64,000 bases of DNA from Empedobacter falsenii (lineage in GTDB: Bacteria; Bacteroidota; Bacteroidia; Flavobacteriales; Weeksellaceae), in assembly GCF_019308355.1 (NCBI RefSeq), contig NZ_JAAGKM010000007.1:1-64000 (forward strand), in the 5' to 3' direction. This document shows, one piece after another, positions 1 through 7,950 of the stretch. The translations under genes and the position numbers were made by a program. The number at the start of each line of letters is the position of its first letter. Within the stretch, counting starts at the first letter, position 1. A model generated the notes under the pieces. It saw only the letters and a list, made by a program, of their open reading frames with translations, was not told where the DNA came from and ran no database searches.

Positions 1-148
1 GTAGTACCTGTTTTTTACAACTTCGAATTTCCTATAGCTCCATTATTCAAGGATTGACTTCGTTTTATTCGGCTATTTTTTCTTCTGTATATTTTATAAT
101 TTCAAATGAACTTCTCATCTTAGCAAACCCTCTCGGTATTTGCGGTTG

Positions 149-179
149 CAAAGGTAATACTTATTTTTTAACTAACAAA
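149..179 (-). promoter_or_regulatory. Bacteroidota-type promoter, first of three in tandem
   Basis: Read on the minus strand there is a -7 box TACCTTTG (149-156) and a -33 box TTTG (176-179) separated by 19 bases, matching the Bacteroidota consensus TTTG-N19-TAnnTTTG. It points out of the left edge. The surrounding sequence resembles that around 264-294, so the promoter modules look like tandem duplicates. Confidence 0.75.
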
Positions 180-263
180 TTTTATTTTGATAAATTTTAA
201 AGTTTTTATTTCAATAAGTCAATTCTTACTTTCACTCCAAAAACCCCTTTCGGAATCGGATGG

Positions 264-294
264 CAAAGATAATACTTATTTAGATTCTCGCAAA
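264..294 (-). promoter_or_regulatory. Bacteroidota-type promoter, second of three in tandem
   Basis: Minus-strand -7 box TATCTTTG (264-271) and -33 box TTTG (291-294), spacing 19. It lies about 115 bases upstream of the first copy and shares flanking words with it (AATACTTATTT just upstream of the -7 box as read on the plus strand). Confidence 0.75.
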
Positions 295-371
295 TTTATT
301 TTTAAATAATTTTTGTCGCTACTAAGTCCTTATGTCAACTACAATACTACTCGTCTTTCGTATTGCGGCTG

Positions 372-404
372 CAAATATACGCCTGCATTATTTGTTTTTC
401 CAAA
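372..404 (-). promoter_or_regulatory. Bacteroidota-type promoter, third of three in tandem
   Basis: Minus-strand -7 box TATATTTG (372-379) and -33 box TTTG (401-404), spacing 21. It is the most upstream of the three promoters reading to the left. Stacked strong promoters are typical of rRNA operons, so a 16S gene beyond base 1 is the likely target (inference). Confidence 0.65.
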
Positions 405-646
405 CATAATTTACATTTATTTTACATTCTTTCCTTAAGTCGCTGGTACAATGGAAAATATTTTTTGAGAATTTTAGATTTGAGATGTGAGATATTAGAT
501 TTTTGACGAGAAAACCCGTTTTTACAGCAGAAAATGATTAGACCTTTTGCTTTTCTTTTGTTCAAGAAAAGAAAAAGGGATACTTTTGAAGGAACTACTC
601 GGGAGAAATTGCACAAAGCGAAACTCATTTATTCAATATAGTTAAT
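405..646. other. Non-coding stretch with a small palindrome
   Basis: No convincing gene is seen. A palindrome at 550-571 (CTTTTCTT, six-base loop, AAGAAAAG) resembles a sequence scattered in flavobacterial genomes; that comparison is from memory. The only open frame (422-628, minus) has no recognisable domain and overlaps this palindrome. Confidence 0.5.
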
Positions 647-662
647 ACCCGTTGTGCATTTT
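647..662 (+). repeat. Left terminal inverted repeat of the IS982-like element
   Basis: Sixteen bases identical to the reverse complement of 1605-1620. The transposase stop codon (661-663) overlaps it. Confidence 0.85.
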
Positions 663-1534
663 AAATAATTTGAGTTTTTAGCTTATTAATATTTCGATTA
701 AAGTATGTTTTATTAATGTACTGAACCACAGTAAGTGCAGTAATTTTAGCTAGAATTCTGGTTTTAAACCCCTCAAAAGTCTTTGTATAATTACGTCTAA
801 TCATAAATTAATCGCATAGTTGAGAAAATAAAGTTTCAATTCTTTTTCGGTACTTTTTGAAGAGATAAAACTGAGGTTTATACTCTTTTTGATTGGATCT
901 TTTCGCTGTTTCTAATCAAATATTAGCTTCATTAAATAAGTCAATTTGAATTGTTTGTAACAAATAATCTCTGTCATCAAGTAGTATTCAATATGATAGT
1001 TGAGATTTTATATATTTCAAAAAATGAAAATCATGAACAGATGCAGGACTAATATCAATACTCTGGAAAACACCTATTAAAGAACAAACAGCATAAATTT
1101 TATAGCCTTAAAAAGACATTTGCTGAGAAGCACAAAAACCTCTATTTAGTACACTATACTGATATTCCTTTCAAATTTTTAAGCGATTAATTCTTGCTAT
1201 TTTACACACTTCAAATGGTATACTATCAACGATAAAACAATTTTCAAATTCATTAAATTCTTTCGCTAATTTGAGTTGAATACTATTAATTTTCGCTGAT
1301 AATCTCCCTTAAGTACTACGATTGTAAATACTTCGCTCAATTTTACACTTAGCACTATAGGAGGATTTCGAAATAAATGATTTTCACTATCAATACCCAT
1401 AAATTGAGCTGTTAAAACATGATTTATAAATCAAAAAGTTTAGGTCTTCTACGTTGATAAATTAAAAGTGTATCTGTGGATATTTTTAGTAGAACTTCTA
1501 ATATTCTTTCGCAATTCGAAAGTAAGTTGTTCAT
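661..1534 (-). pseudogene. IS982-family transposase, inactivated
   Basis: Read on the minus strand from ATG at 1534 the frame gives MNNLLSNCERILEVLLKIS and continues into transposase-like sequence, ending near 661 at TAA after a YINKTYFNRN stretch. The length, about 291 codons, is that of an IS982 transposase. It is broken: an in-frame TAA lies at 1424-1426, another at 808-810, and the reading frame must shift at least twice between 1300 and 1425 to keep the protein-like sequence going. The DDE-type core (around NCFIVDSIPFEVCKIARI) is still readable. It is a fossil with no expected activity. Confidence 0.85.
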
Positions 1535-1604
1535 TGTAAATGTTTTGTACTTAAAACAATTTACTGATTTTCAATCAAATGAACAACTTTATTATTTAGT
1601 AATC

Positions 1605-1620
1605 AAAATGCACAACGGGT
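1605..1620 (-). repeat. Right terminal inverted repeat of the IS982-like element
   Basis: Sixteen bases, reverse complement of 647-662. It lies about 70 bases upstream of the transposase start. Confidence 0.85.
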
Positions 1621-2040
1621 AAAACTAATATTTTTAATCATAATTTTGATTTAAGTTTTGTAAAAAATCAGCCATATCCTCAATTCGTAATTGCAGCTTA
1701 CTCCCTACTTTAAGGCAGGATGAAGGCAACATAGTGGCAGTAGAGTGTATACAATACTTTTTTTGGACGGTTGAAAGTTGACAGCAATTCGTCTAAGTTC
1801 CCGATACTAAAATCAGAGATTTTCACTCGAACTGACGAAAAGTACAATTGTTTTTCAAGAGTTTTAATTTTGTTGACAGTTCGAGTTGAAAAAAAATGGT
1901 GAATCATTACACTCGAGTTTTGTATTTTCACTGTATGAAATGATTAGGCGGTGAATATTTGCTGAATCAAACAAATAGGCAGCGGCTACTTTTGGGTTAT
2001 GGGCTCGGGAGAGGTTTCGAGAAGCGAAATAAATTAGTAA
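1621..2040. other. Intergenic stretch without a recognised gene
   Basis: No supported gene. It contains an inverted repeat, CTCGAACTG at 1826-1834 and CAGTTCGAG at 1877-1885, and a further CTCGAG word near 1912. A 73-codon minus frame (1710-1931) has no domain, signal peptide or promoter that can be defended. Confidence 0.5.
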
Positions 2041-2982
2041 CTAATCTATACTTTCATAATCTTTTTTATCGAGTTGATAATCAATAAACGATACTTTTCT
2101 GAGCTTCGCATTTCGTTTTGGAATAATAGGGTAACCTTTGGCTTCGGCAAATACTTTTGTGAATTTTGCGCCGAAATATAGAATTGTTGCAACATAATAA
2201 ATCCACAACAAAAGAATAACCAACGAACCTGCCGATCCAAAAATGGTAGAATATTTGGAGTTTGCGATATAAATACCAATTAAATATTTTGCAATAAAGA
2301 ATAGAATCGCCGTAAAAAACGCTCCTACAAAAGCTTGTTTTGCTTTGATACGTGCATCGGGAAGAATCTTGAAGAGAATATAAAATATCAAAATCGAGAT
2401 TGAAATACTCAATGTATTATTAAGAAGAATAACTGTGGTCTTCGTCATAATGGTATCGAGTTCGAAAAGACTGAAAATTTCTTCTCCAAAACTCATTAAT
2501 ATACTATTTAATATTACTGTTGCTATTAAAACTATTCCTAATGAAAGGATAATCAAAAATGAAAGCCCTCTATTTATTACAAATTTCAACCAAGCTCTAC
2601 GAGGAACTGCTTCGACACGCCAAATAAGATTGAGACTATCTTGCATATCGGTGAACATTGTTGTAGAACCAAAAATCAAAATTCCGATACCTATATATAA
2701 AGCAAGCGAACTATCTCCTGAAATGGTAGAATTTGTAACAAAATTTTGTACAGCTAAAGCGACATCTGGACCAACAATATTTTTAAGCTCATAAAACATT
2801 CGGTTTTCGATAGCATCTTTCTTAAAGAATAAACTTGCACTGGAAATTACAATCAGAATTAATGGTGAAAGTGAAAACAATGCGTAATAAGATAACGAAG
2901 CGCTCAATTTCATAATTCGGTCCTCACCAAATTCAACAATTGTCTGTTTTAAAATATTAAAGTAGAATTTTAGTTGCTTCAT
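2041..2982 (-). CDS. YihY/BrkB-family inner-membrane protein
   Basis: A 313-residue polytopic membrane protein of the YihY/virulence factor BrkB family. Family members are inner-membrane proteins of unsettled function. About six membrane segments can be seen (near residues 34-54, 92-113, 136-160, 184-204, 215-240 and 250-272). The conserved SLSYYALFSLSPL stretch near the N terminus and the GSAGSLVILLLWIYY stretch near the C terminus identify the family. The C-terminal 40 residues are charged and cytoplasmic in character. It is separated from pdhC upstream by a hairpin terminator, so it is probably transcribed alone. Family assignment is firm; the function is unknown. Confidence 0.85.
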   Translation of the reverse strand: MKQLKFYFNILKQTIVEFGEDRIMKLSASLSYYALFSLSPLILIVISSASLFFKKDAIENRMFYELKNIVGPDVALAVQNFVTNSTISGDSSLALYIGIGILIFGSTTMFTDMQDSLNLIWRVEAVPRRAWLKFVINRGLSFLIILSLGIVLIATVILNSILMSFGEEIFSLFELDTIMTKTTVILLNNTLSISISILIFYILFKILPDARIKAKQAFVGAFFTAILFFIAKYLIGIYIANSKYSTIFGSAGSLVILLLWIYYVATILYFGAKFTKVFAEAKGYPIIPKRNAKLRKVSFIDYQLDKKDYESID

Positions 2983-3032
2983 TAAATTAATTACTTTAGA
3001 GATTAAAGATACAAATTCATAAAATCTATAAC

Positions 3033-3065
3033 AAAAAAAAGACCATTCGATGAATGGTCTTTAAA
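3033..3065 (-). terminator. Terminator after pdhC
   Basis: Perfect hairpin GACCATTC-GAT-GAATGGTC (3041-3059) with runs of A before and T/A after it. The T-run on the minus strand ends the pdhA-pdhC transcript. Confidence 0.85.
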
Positions 3066-3085
3066 AAAATATATTAAATCTTAGC

Positions 3086-4690
3086 TTACACTAACATTGT
3101 AACAGGATTTTCGATGTACATTCTTAATGTTTGTAAGAATTGTGCACCTGTTGCTCCGTCTACTGTTCTGTGATCACAAGCTAAAGATAATTTCATTGTG
3201 TTACCAACTACAACTTGTCCGTCTTTTACAACTGGTTTTTGAATAATTGAACCAACTGATAGGATACAAGAGTTTGGTTGATTGATAATCGATGTGAATG
3301 ATTCGATTCCAAACATACCTAAGTTTGAAACAGAGAATGTTGATTTTTCCATTTCATCTGCTTTTAATTTGCGATCTCTTGCACGACCTGCATAATCTTT
3401 GACCTCAGCAGAAATTTGAGCAAATGATTTTTGATCTGTATTTTTAACAACAGGAACCAATAAACCATCTTCTACAGCAACTGCCACACCGATATTGATA
3501 TCTCCATGTTGAATAATTTCTGTATCTGTCCAAGTAGAATTAACAGCTGGATGTTTGCGTAAAGCCATTGCACATGCTTTCACAATCATATCGTTGAATG
3601 AAATTTTCGTATCAGGCACTGAGTTTAATTGTTTGCGCGCAGCAATCGCATTATCCATATCCAACTCTACATTTAAGTAATAATGAGGAGCTGTAAATTT
3701 AGATTCAGCCAAACGTTTAGCGATAACTTTTCTCATTTGAGAATTTGGAATCACTTTATCTTCTCCAGAAACAAAAGTTTGAGCTGGTTTAACTGATTCA
3801 GATTTTGCTTCCGCTTTTGGTTGAGCAGATGGTTGATAATTTTCGATATCTTTTTTCACGATACGTCCATTATCACCAGAACCTTTCACCTCTGCTAAAT
3901 TAATTCCTTTATCTTTTGCAATTGTTTTTGCTAATGGCGATGCAAAAATACGATCAGAAGAAGAAGTTTCTTCAACCTTATTATTTACATCTAATTGTAC
4001 AACTACTGGTTTTTCGTCATCAACAACTTCTGTAGAAACTGCTGGTGCAGCAACTTTACCTCCGTTTGCTACAATTGCAGAAACGTCAGTACCAGCTTCA
4101 CCAATAATTGCTAAAACAGAATCTACTGGTGCAGGCTCGTTCACTTTAGCTCCTTGATATAATAAAACACCATCAAATTCTGATTCGAATTCTTGCACTG
4201 CTTTATCTGTTTCAATTTCTGCTAAAATATCACCTTCCGCAACTTGATCTCCAACATTTTTGTGCCAAACAACTACAGTTCCTTCTTCCATTGTATCAGA
4301 AAGACGAGGCATTGTAATTACTTCCACATTTGCAGGAATTTCTGCAACAGGTTTTGCTTCTTCTGTTTTTGTTTCGCTGGGAGTTGATTTTTCTTCTTTA
4401 ACTTCAGTCGTAACTTTTGCTCCACCCCCGATTAAACCTGAAATATCTTCTCCTTCATTTCCGATGATTGCTAAAACTTCATCAACATTTGTTGACACTC
4501 CTTCTGCAACACCTTGATATAATAATACTCCATCAAATTCTGATTCGAATTCTTGGATTGCTTTATCTGTTTCGATTTCTGCTAAGATATCACCCTCAGC
4601 AATTTTATCTCCTACATTTTTGTGCCATTTTACAACAGTTCCTTCTTCCATTGTATCGCTTAAGCGAGGCATTGTAATAATTTCTGCCAT
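3086..4690 (-). CDS. pdhC: Pyruvate dehydrogenase E2, dihydrolipoamide acetyltransferase
   Basis: The E2 core of pyruvate dehydrogenase transfers the acetyl group from lipoamide to CoA in the cytoplasm. The 534-residue protein has two lipoyl domains (about residues 1-78 and 121-200), each with the lipoylated lysine in an ETDKA motif (K43 and K163), then a peripheral-subunit-binding domain (about 245-285), and the catalytic acetyltransferase domain (about 310-534) with DHRTVDG near the C terminus. Linkers are rich in Ala, Pro, Lys and Glu. The two lipoyl domains are nearly identical in protein sequence. It follows pdhA by five bases, so the two are one operon. E1-beta and E3 are not here; E1-beta is often unlinked in flavobacteria. 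Confidence 0.96.
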   Translation of the reverse strand: MAEIITMPRLSDTMEEGTVVKWHKNVGDKIAEGDILAEIETDKAIQEFESEFDGVLLYQGVAEGVSTNVDEVLAIIGNEGEDISGLIGGGAKVTTEVKEEKSTPSETKTEEAKPVAEIPANVEVITMPRLSDTMEEGTVVVWHKNVGDQVAEGDILAEIETDKAVQEFESEFDGVLLYQGAKVNEPAPVDSVLAIIGEAGTDVSAIVANGGKVAAPAVSTEVVDDEKPVVVQLDVNNKVEETSSSDRIFASPLAKTIAKDKGINLAEVKGSGDNGRIVKKDIENYQPSAQPKAEAKSESVKPAQTFVSGEDKVIPNSQMRKVIAKRLAESKFTAPHYYLNVELDMDNAIAARKQLNSVPDTKISFNDMIVKACAMALRKHPAVNSTWTDTEIIQHGDINIGVAVAVEDGLLVPVVKNTDQKSFAQISAEVKDYAGRARDRKLKADEMEKSTFSVSNLGMFGIESFTSIINQPNSCILSVGSIIQKPVVKDGQVVVGNTMKLSLACDHRTVDGATGAQFLQTLRMYIENPVTMLV

Positions 4691-4695
4691 GGTTT

Positions 4696-5700
4696 TTAGT
4701 TGTTTTCGATTTTATCTAAGAATGGATAATTTTCTTCTGAATAGATATAATCATACATTACGTGTTCTTCTGGATAGTTAGAGTTTTCTGCAAATTCTGC
4801 ACATTCTTCTACCATCACTTTTACTTCATCAATAATTGCATCTAATTGTTCTTTAGTTGCCCAATTGTTTACTAAGATATGATTCTCAACATTCAAGATT
4901 GGATCTTCTTGTTTGTACTCTTCCACCTCTTCTTTTGTACGATAAGGCTCAGCATCAGACATAGAGTGACCTCTATAACGATATGTACGTACATCTAAGA
5001 AAGTTGGTCCATCTCCACGACGCGCTCTTTCAATAGCTTCGTAAGCTGCTTCTGCAACTTTTACAGGATCCATACCATCTACAGGCATACAAGGCATTTC
5101 GTATCCTAAACCTAATTTCCAAATATCTTCGTGGTTAGCAGTACGAGAAACAGAAGTTCCCATAGCGTATTGATTGTTTTCGCAAACAAAAACAACTGGT
5201 AATTTCCAGTTCATCGCCATGTTAAATGTTTCATGTAATGTACCTTGACGAGTTGCGCCATCTCCCATTAAACAGATTGTAACACCATCGCGATTAAAGA
5301 ATTTATCACCAAAAGCGATTCCTGCTCCTAATGGAATTTGCCCACCAACGATTCCGTGTCCACCATAAAAATTATGCTCTTTACTGAAAACGTGCATAGA
5401 TCCTCCTAAACCATGAGAAGTTCCTGTTTCTTTACCACATAATTCAGCCAAAATACGTTTTGGGTCTACACCCAAAGCCATAGGCCAAACGTGACAACGA
5501 TAAGCAGTAATCACATGATCTACACCAGGTTTCATTGCATGAATAAAACCGGCTGGTAAAGCTTCTTGACCATTGTATAAATGTAAGAAACCTCTAATTT
5601 TTTGCTTTAAATATAATGAACGACACTTATCTTCGAAGCGACGCCAAAAAGTCATATCACGATACCATTGTAGGTACGTTTCTTGCGTTAATTTTTCCAT
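4696..5700 (-). CDS. pdhA: Pyruvate dehydrogenase E1 component, alpha subunit
   Basis: The 334-residue E1-alpha subunit decarboxylates pyruvate with thiamin diphosphate and hands the acetyl group to the E2 lipoyl arms. The ThDP motif is present as GDGATRQG followed about 27 residues later by CENN. The frame is open eight codons further up, but the start MEKLTQETYLQWY is chosen because the family begins there and because the promoter at 5722-5752 would start transcription near 5715. It is the first gene of the pdhA-pdhC operon. The partner E1-beta must be encoded elsewhere. Confidence 0.95.
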   Translation of the reverse strand: MEKLTQETYLQWYRDMTFWRRFEDKCRSLYLKQKIRGFLHLYNGQEALPAGFIHAMKPGVDHVITAYRCHVWPMALGVDPKRILAELCGKETGTSHGLGGSMHVFSKEHNFYGGHGIVGGQIPLGAGIAFGDKFFNRDGVTICLMGDGATRQGTLHETFNMAMNWKLPVVFVCENNQYAMGTSVSRTANHEDIWKLGLGYEMPCMPVDGMDPVKVAEAAYEAIERARRGDGPTFLDVRTYRYRGHSMSDAEPYRTKEEVEEYKQEDPILNVENHILVNNWATKEQLDAIIDEVKVMVEECAEFAENSNYPEEHVMYDYIYSEENYPFLDKIENN

Positions 5701-5721
5701 AATTGCACAATTCCGTTGGAA

Positions 5722-5752
5722 CAAATTTAAACTAATCTATTTAGTGTACAAA
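5722..5752 (-). promoter_or_regulatory. Promoter of the pdhA-pdhC operon
   Basis: Minus-strand -7 box TAAATTTG (5722-5729) and -33 box TTTG (5749-5752) with exactly 19 bases between them, ending just before the cdd stop codon. The predicted start is about 15 bases upstream of the pdhA ATG. Confidence 0.8.
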
Positions 5753-5756
5753 ATTG

Positions 5757-6230
5757 CTACCCTAAAAATTCGTCAGTAAAATGTAATGGAAGCAAATCTT
5801 TAGCAGAATTTATCACCAAAACATCACCTTCTTTTCCAGATAAAATAATTTCGATTGGTTGCGATTGTTTCTTTTCAATCTCTAAAATATATTGTCGACA
5901 CATCCCGCATGGAGGCAATGGATAATTGACATTTGGCGTAGAAACAGCCAATTTTTCAATCTTAATATTTGGGAAGTTTGCATTTACATAAGCCAATAAA
6001 CCTCTTTCGGCACAAGTTCCGACTGGATACGAAGCATTTTCTTGATTTGAACTCGAAAAAATTTCTCCATTTTCTAATTGAACAGATGCACCAACATTGA
6101 AATTAGAATAAGGCGCATATGCATTCAACGAAATATCATAAGCCTCTTCTACTACTTTTTTTTGTTCTGCTGCAAGCTCAGATTTACTCTCGAATCGTTC
6201 AAATTCAAAAGAATATTTTTCTTTTTTCAT
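5757..6230 (-). CDS. cdd: Cytidine deaminase
   Basis: A 157-residue cytidine/deoxycytidine deaminase for pyrimidine salvage in the cytoplasm. The zinc site is complete: ENASYPVGTCAER carries the first cysteine and the catalytic glutamate, and PPCGMCRQ supplies the other two cysteines. The substrate-binding YAPYSNFNVGA stretch precedes them. It has an N-terminal extension of about 30 charged residues relative to short bacterial enzymes. The gene is upstream of pdhA on the same strand, but the latter has its own promoter. It is divergent from the comM-like gene. Confidence 0.95.
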   Translation of the reverse strand: MKKEKYSFEFERFESKSELAAEQKKVVEEAYDISLNAYAPYSNFNVGASVQLENGEIFSSSNQENASYPVGTCAERGLLAYVNANFPNIKIEKLAVSTPNVNYPLPPCGMCRQYILEIEKKQSQPIEIILSGKEGDVLVINSAKDLLPLHFTDEFLG

Positions 6231-6337
6231 ATAGAATTTACACCAAAGTGTATTATTTAATTAATTATTAAATACTTAAATCCTCTCAGCTATTTTATTC
6301 AATAGAAAAAGGAAGTAAATTTATAAAAAAATATTTT

Positions 6338-7864
6338 ATGTTAGTGAAAATTTTTGCAAGTGCTATTTTCGGAGTTTCCGCAAAAACAATTATTGTGGAA
6401 GTTAATATTGATCAAGGTGTCGGGTATCATTTGGTTGGTTTGCCCGATAGCGCAATAAAAGAAAGTAATTTTAGGATAAATGCTGCACTAAAAAATTCTA
6501 ATTTGAAATTACCTGGTAAAAAAATCACGATTAATATGGCGCCAGCAGATTTACAAAAAGAAGGTTCTGCCTATGATTTACCAATCGCAATTGGAATTTT
6601 AGCAGCTTCGGAGCAAGTAAATTCTGAACAACTCCATAAATTTATAATGATGGGCGAATTATCGCTAGATGGTTCACTTCGACCTATAAAAGGTGCATTG
6701 CCGATTGCAATACAAGCAAAAGAAGAAGGTTTCGAAGGAATTATTTTACCCAAACAAAATGCAGACGAAGCAGCTGTTGTAGAAGGAATCGATGTTTTTG
6801 CGGTTAATAACATCAGAGAAGTTGTTGATTATTTTAACGAAGAAATCATTTTACAACCTCATCAAGTTAATTTAGATGATTATTTTTTTAGTGAAATGAA
6901 TAATTATCCTTTCGATTTTGCTGATGTAAAAGGTCAAGAAAATGTAAAACGTGCGATGGAAATCGCTGCTGCAGGAGGACATAACATTATTTTGATCGGT
7001 CCTCCAGGAAGTGGAAAAACAATGTTAGCCAAACGAATTGCTTCAATTCTTCCGAAAATGACCGTACAAGAAGCGCTCGAAACAACAAAAATTCATAGCG
7101 TTGCTGGAAAATTATCTAACAAATCATTAATTGTAAGTCGTCCTTTTTCTAGTCCACATCATTCTATATCGGATGTCGCCTTAGTCGGCGGTGGTTCTTA
7201 TCCACAACCTGGAGAAATTTCTTTGGCGCATAATGGTGTTTTGTTTTTGGATGAATTACCCGAATTTAAGCGAACTGTTTTAGAAGTTATGCGTCAACCT
7301 TTGGAAGATCGAGAAGTCACAATTTCGAGGGCAAAATTCACTGTGAATTATCCTGCGAGTTTTATGTTAGTAGCTTCTATGAATCCAAGTCCGAGCGGTT
7401 ATTTTATGGATGATCCAAACAACACTTCCTCTTTAGCGGAAATGCAACGTTATATGAATAAAATTTCTGGACCACTTTTGGACCGAATTGATTTACATAT
7501 CGAAGTGAATCCTGTTCCGTTTGATGATTTGTCGCAAGAACGTCGTGGCGAAAAAAGTGCTGTGATTCGTGAACGTGTCATTAATGCAAGAAATATCCAG
7601 ACCAAACGATTTGAAAATACAAAAGTCCATTACAACTCGCAAATGGGACCAAAAGAGTTGGATACTTTTTGTGATTTAGATGATCATTCGAAGCATTTAA
7701 TCAAAGTTGTTATGGAAAAATTAAATCTTTCTGCTCGTGCGTATGATCGAATTATTAGGGTTGGACGAACAATTGCAGATTTAGATAATTCTGAAACTAT
7801 TCTTTCAAAACATATTAGTGAAGCTATTCAGTATAGAAGTTTGGATCGAAATCAGTGGATGTGA
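6338..7864 (+). CDS. comM: YifB/ComM-family Mg-chelatase-like AAA+ ATPase
   Basis: A 508-residue AAA+ protein of the YifB/ComM family. ComM in Vibrio is a helicase that extends branch migration during natural transformation; that the role is the same here is inference. The N-terminal 180 residues form the ribosomal-S5-like ChlI domain, the Walker A motif GPPGSGKT lies at residues 221-228, Walker B LFLDELPEF near 302-310, followed by sensor regions and the C-terminal Mg-chelatase domain (about 405-500). The length is typical. It converges on the VIT/VWA gene across a shared terminator. Confidence 0.93.
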   Translation: MLVKIFASAIFGVSAKTIIVEVNIDQGVGYHLVGLPDSAIKESNFRINAALKNSNLKLPGKKITINMAPADLQKEGSAYDLPIAIGILAASEQVNSEQLHKFIMMGELSLDGSLRPIKGALPIAIQAKEEGFEGIILPKQNADEAAVVEGIDVFAVNNIREVVDYFNEEIILQPHQVNLDDYFFSEMNNYPFDFADVKGQENVKRAMEIAAAGGHNIILIGPPGSGKTMLAKRIASILPKMTVQEALETTKIHSVAGKLSNKSLIVSRPFSSPHHSISDVALVGGGSYPQPGEISLAHNGVLFLDELPEFKRTVLEVMRQPLEDREVTISRAKFTVNYPASFMLVASMNPSPSGYFMDDPNNTSSLAEMQRYMNKISGPLLDRIDLHIEVNPVPFDDLSQERRGEKSAVIRERVINARNIQTKRFENTKVHYNSQMGPKELDTFCDLDDHSKHLIKVVMEKLNLSARAYDRIIRVGRTIADLDNSETILSKHISEAIQYRSLDRNQWM

Positions 7865-7917
7865 GTTTAATTATTAATGATGAATGATGAATGATGAATT
7901 ATGCGTTATGCAAAAAA

Positions 7918-7941
7918 AAGGAATCTCTTTCAAGATTCCTT
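7918..7941. terminator. Bidirectional terminator between convergent genes
   Basis: Hairpin AAGGAATCT-CTTTCA-AGATTCCTT with an A-run before and a T-run after. It serves the ATPase gene on the plus strand and the VIT/VWA gene on the minus strand. Just before it there are three copies of TGATGAA. Confidence 0.85.
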
Positions 7942-7950
7942 TTCCATTTA

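Larger units (their letters stand above)
647..1620 (-). mobile_element. Decayed IS982-family insertion sequence
   Basis: The 974-bp element is bounded by perfect 16-bp inverted repeats, ACCCGTTGTGCATTTT at 647-662 and its complement at 1605-1620. The ACCCGTTGTGCA end and the length fit the IS982 family. The only interior gene is a transposase broken by stops and frameshifts, so the element can no longer move by itself. No clear target duplication flanks it, so it is old or the duplication has eroded. Confidence 0.85.

Noticed and set aside
422-628. 68-codon minus-strand open frame near the left end
   Set aside because: No domain, no promoter in the right place, and it runs through a small dispersed palindrome at 550-571.
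1710-1931. 73-codon minus-strand open frame after the insertion sequence
   Set aside because: No recognisable motif and it lies in sequence with an inverted repeat; unlike the real genes it has no promoter or terminator.
3086-4690. Near-identical double lipoyl region in pdhC taken as an assembly duplication
   Set aside because: E2 proteins commonly carry two lipoyl domains, the DNA differs at many third positions, and the frame is intact.
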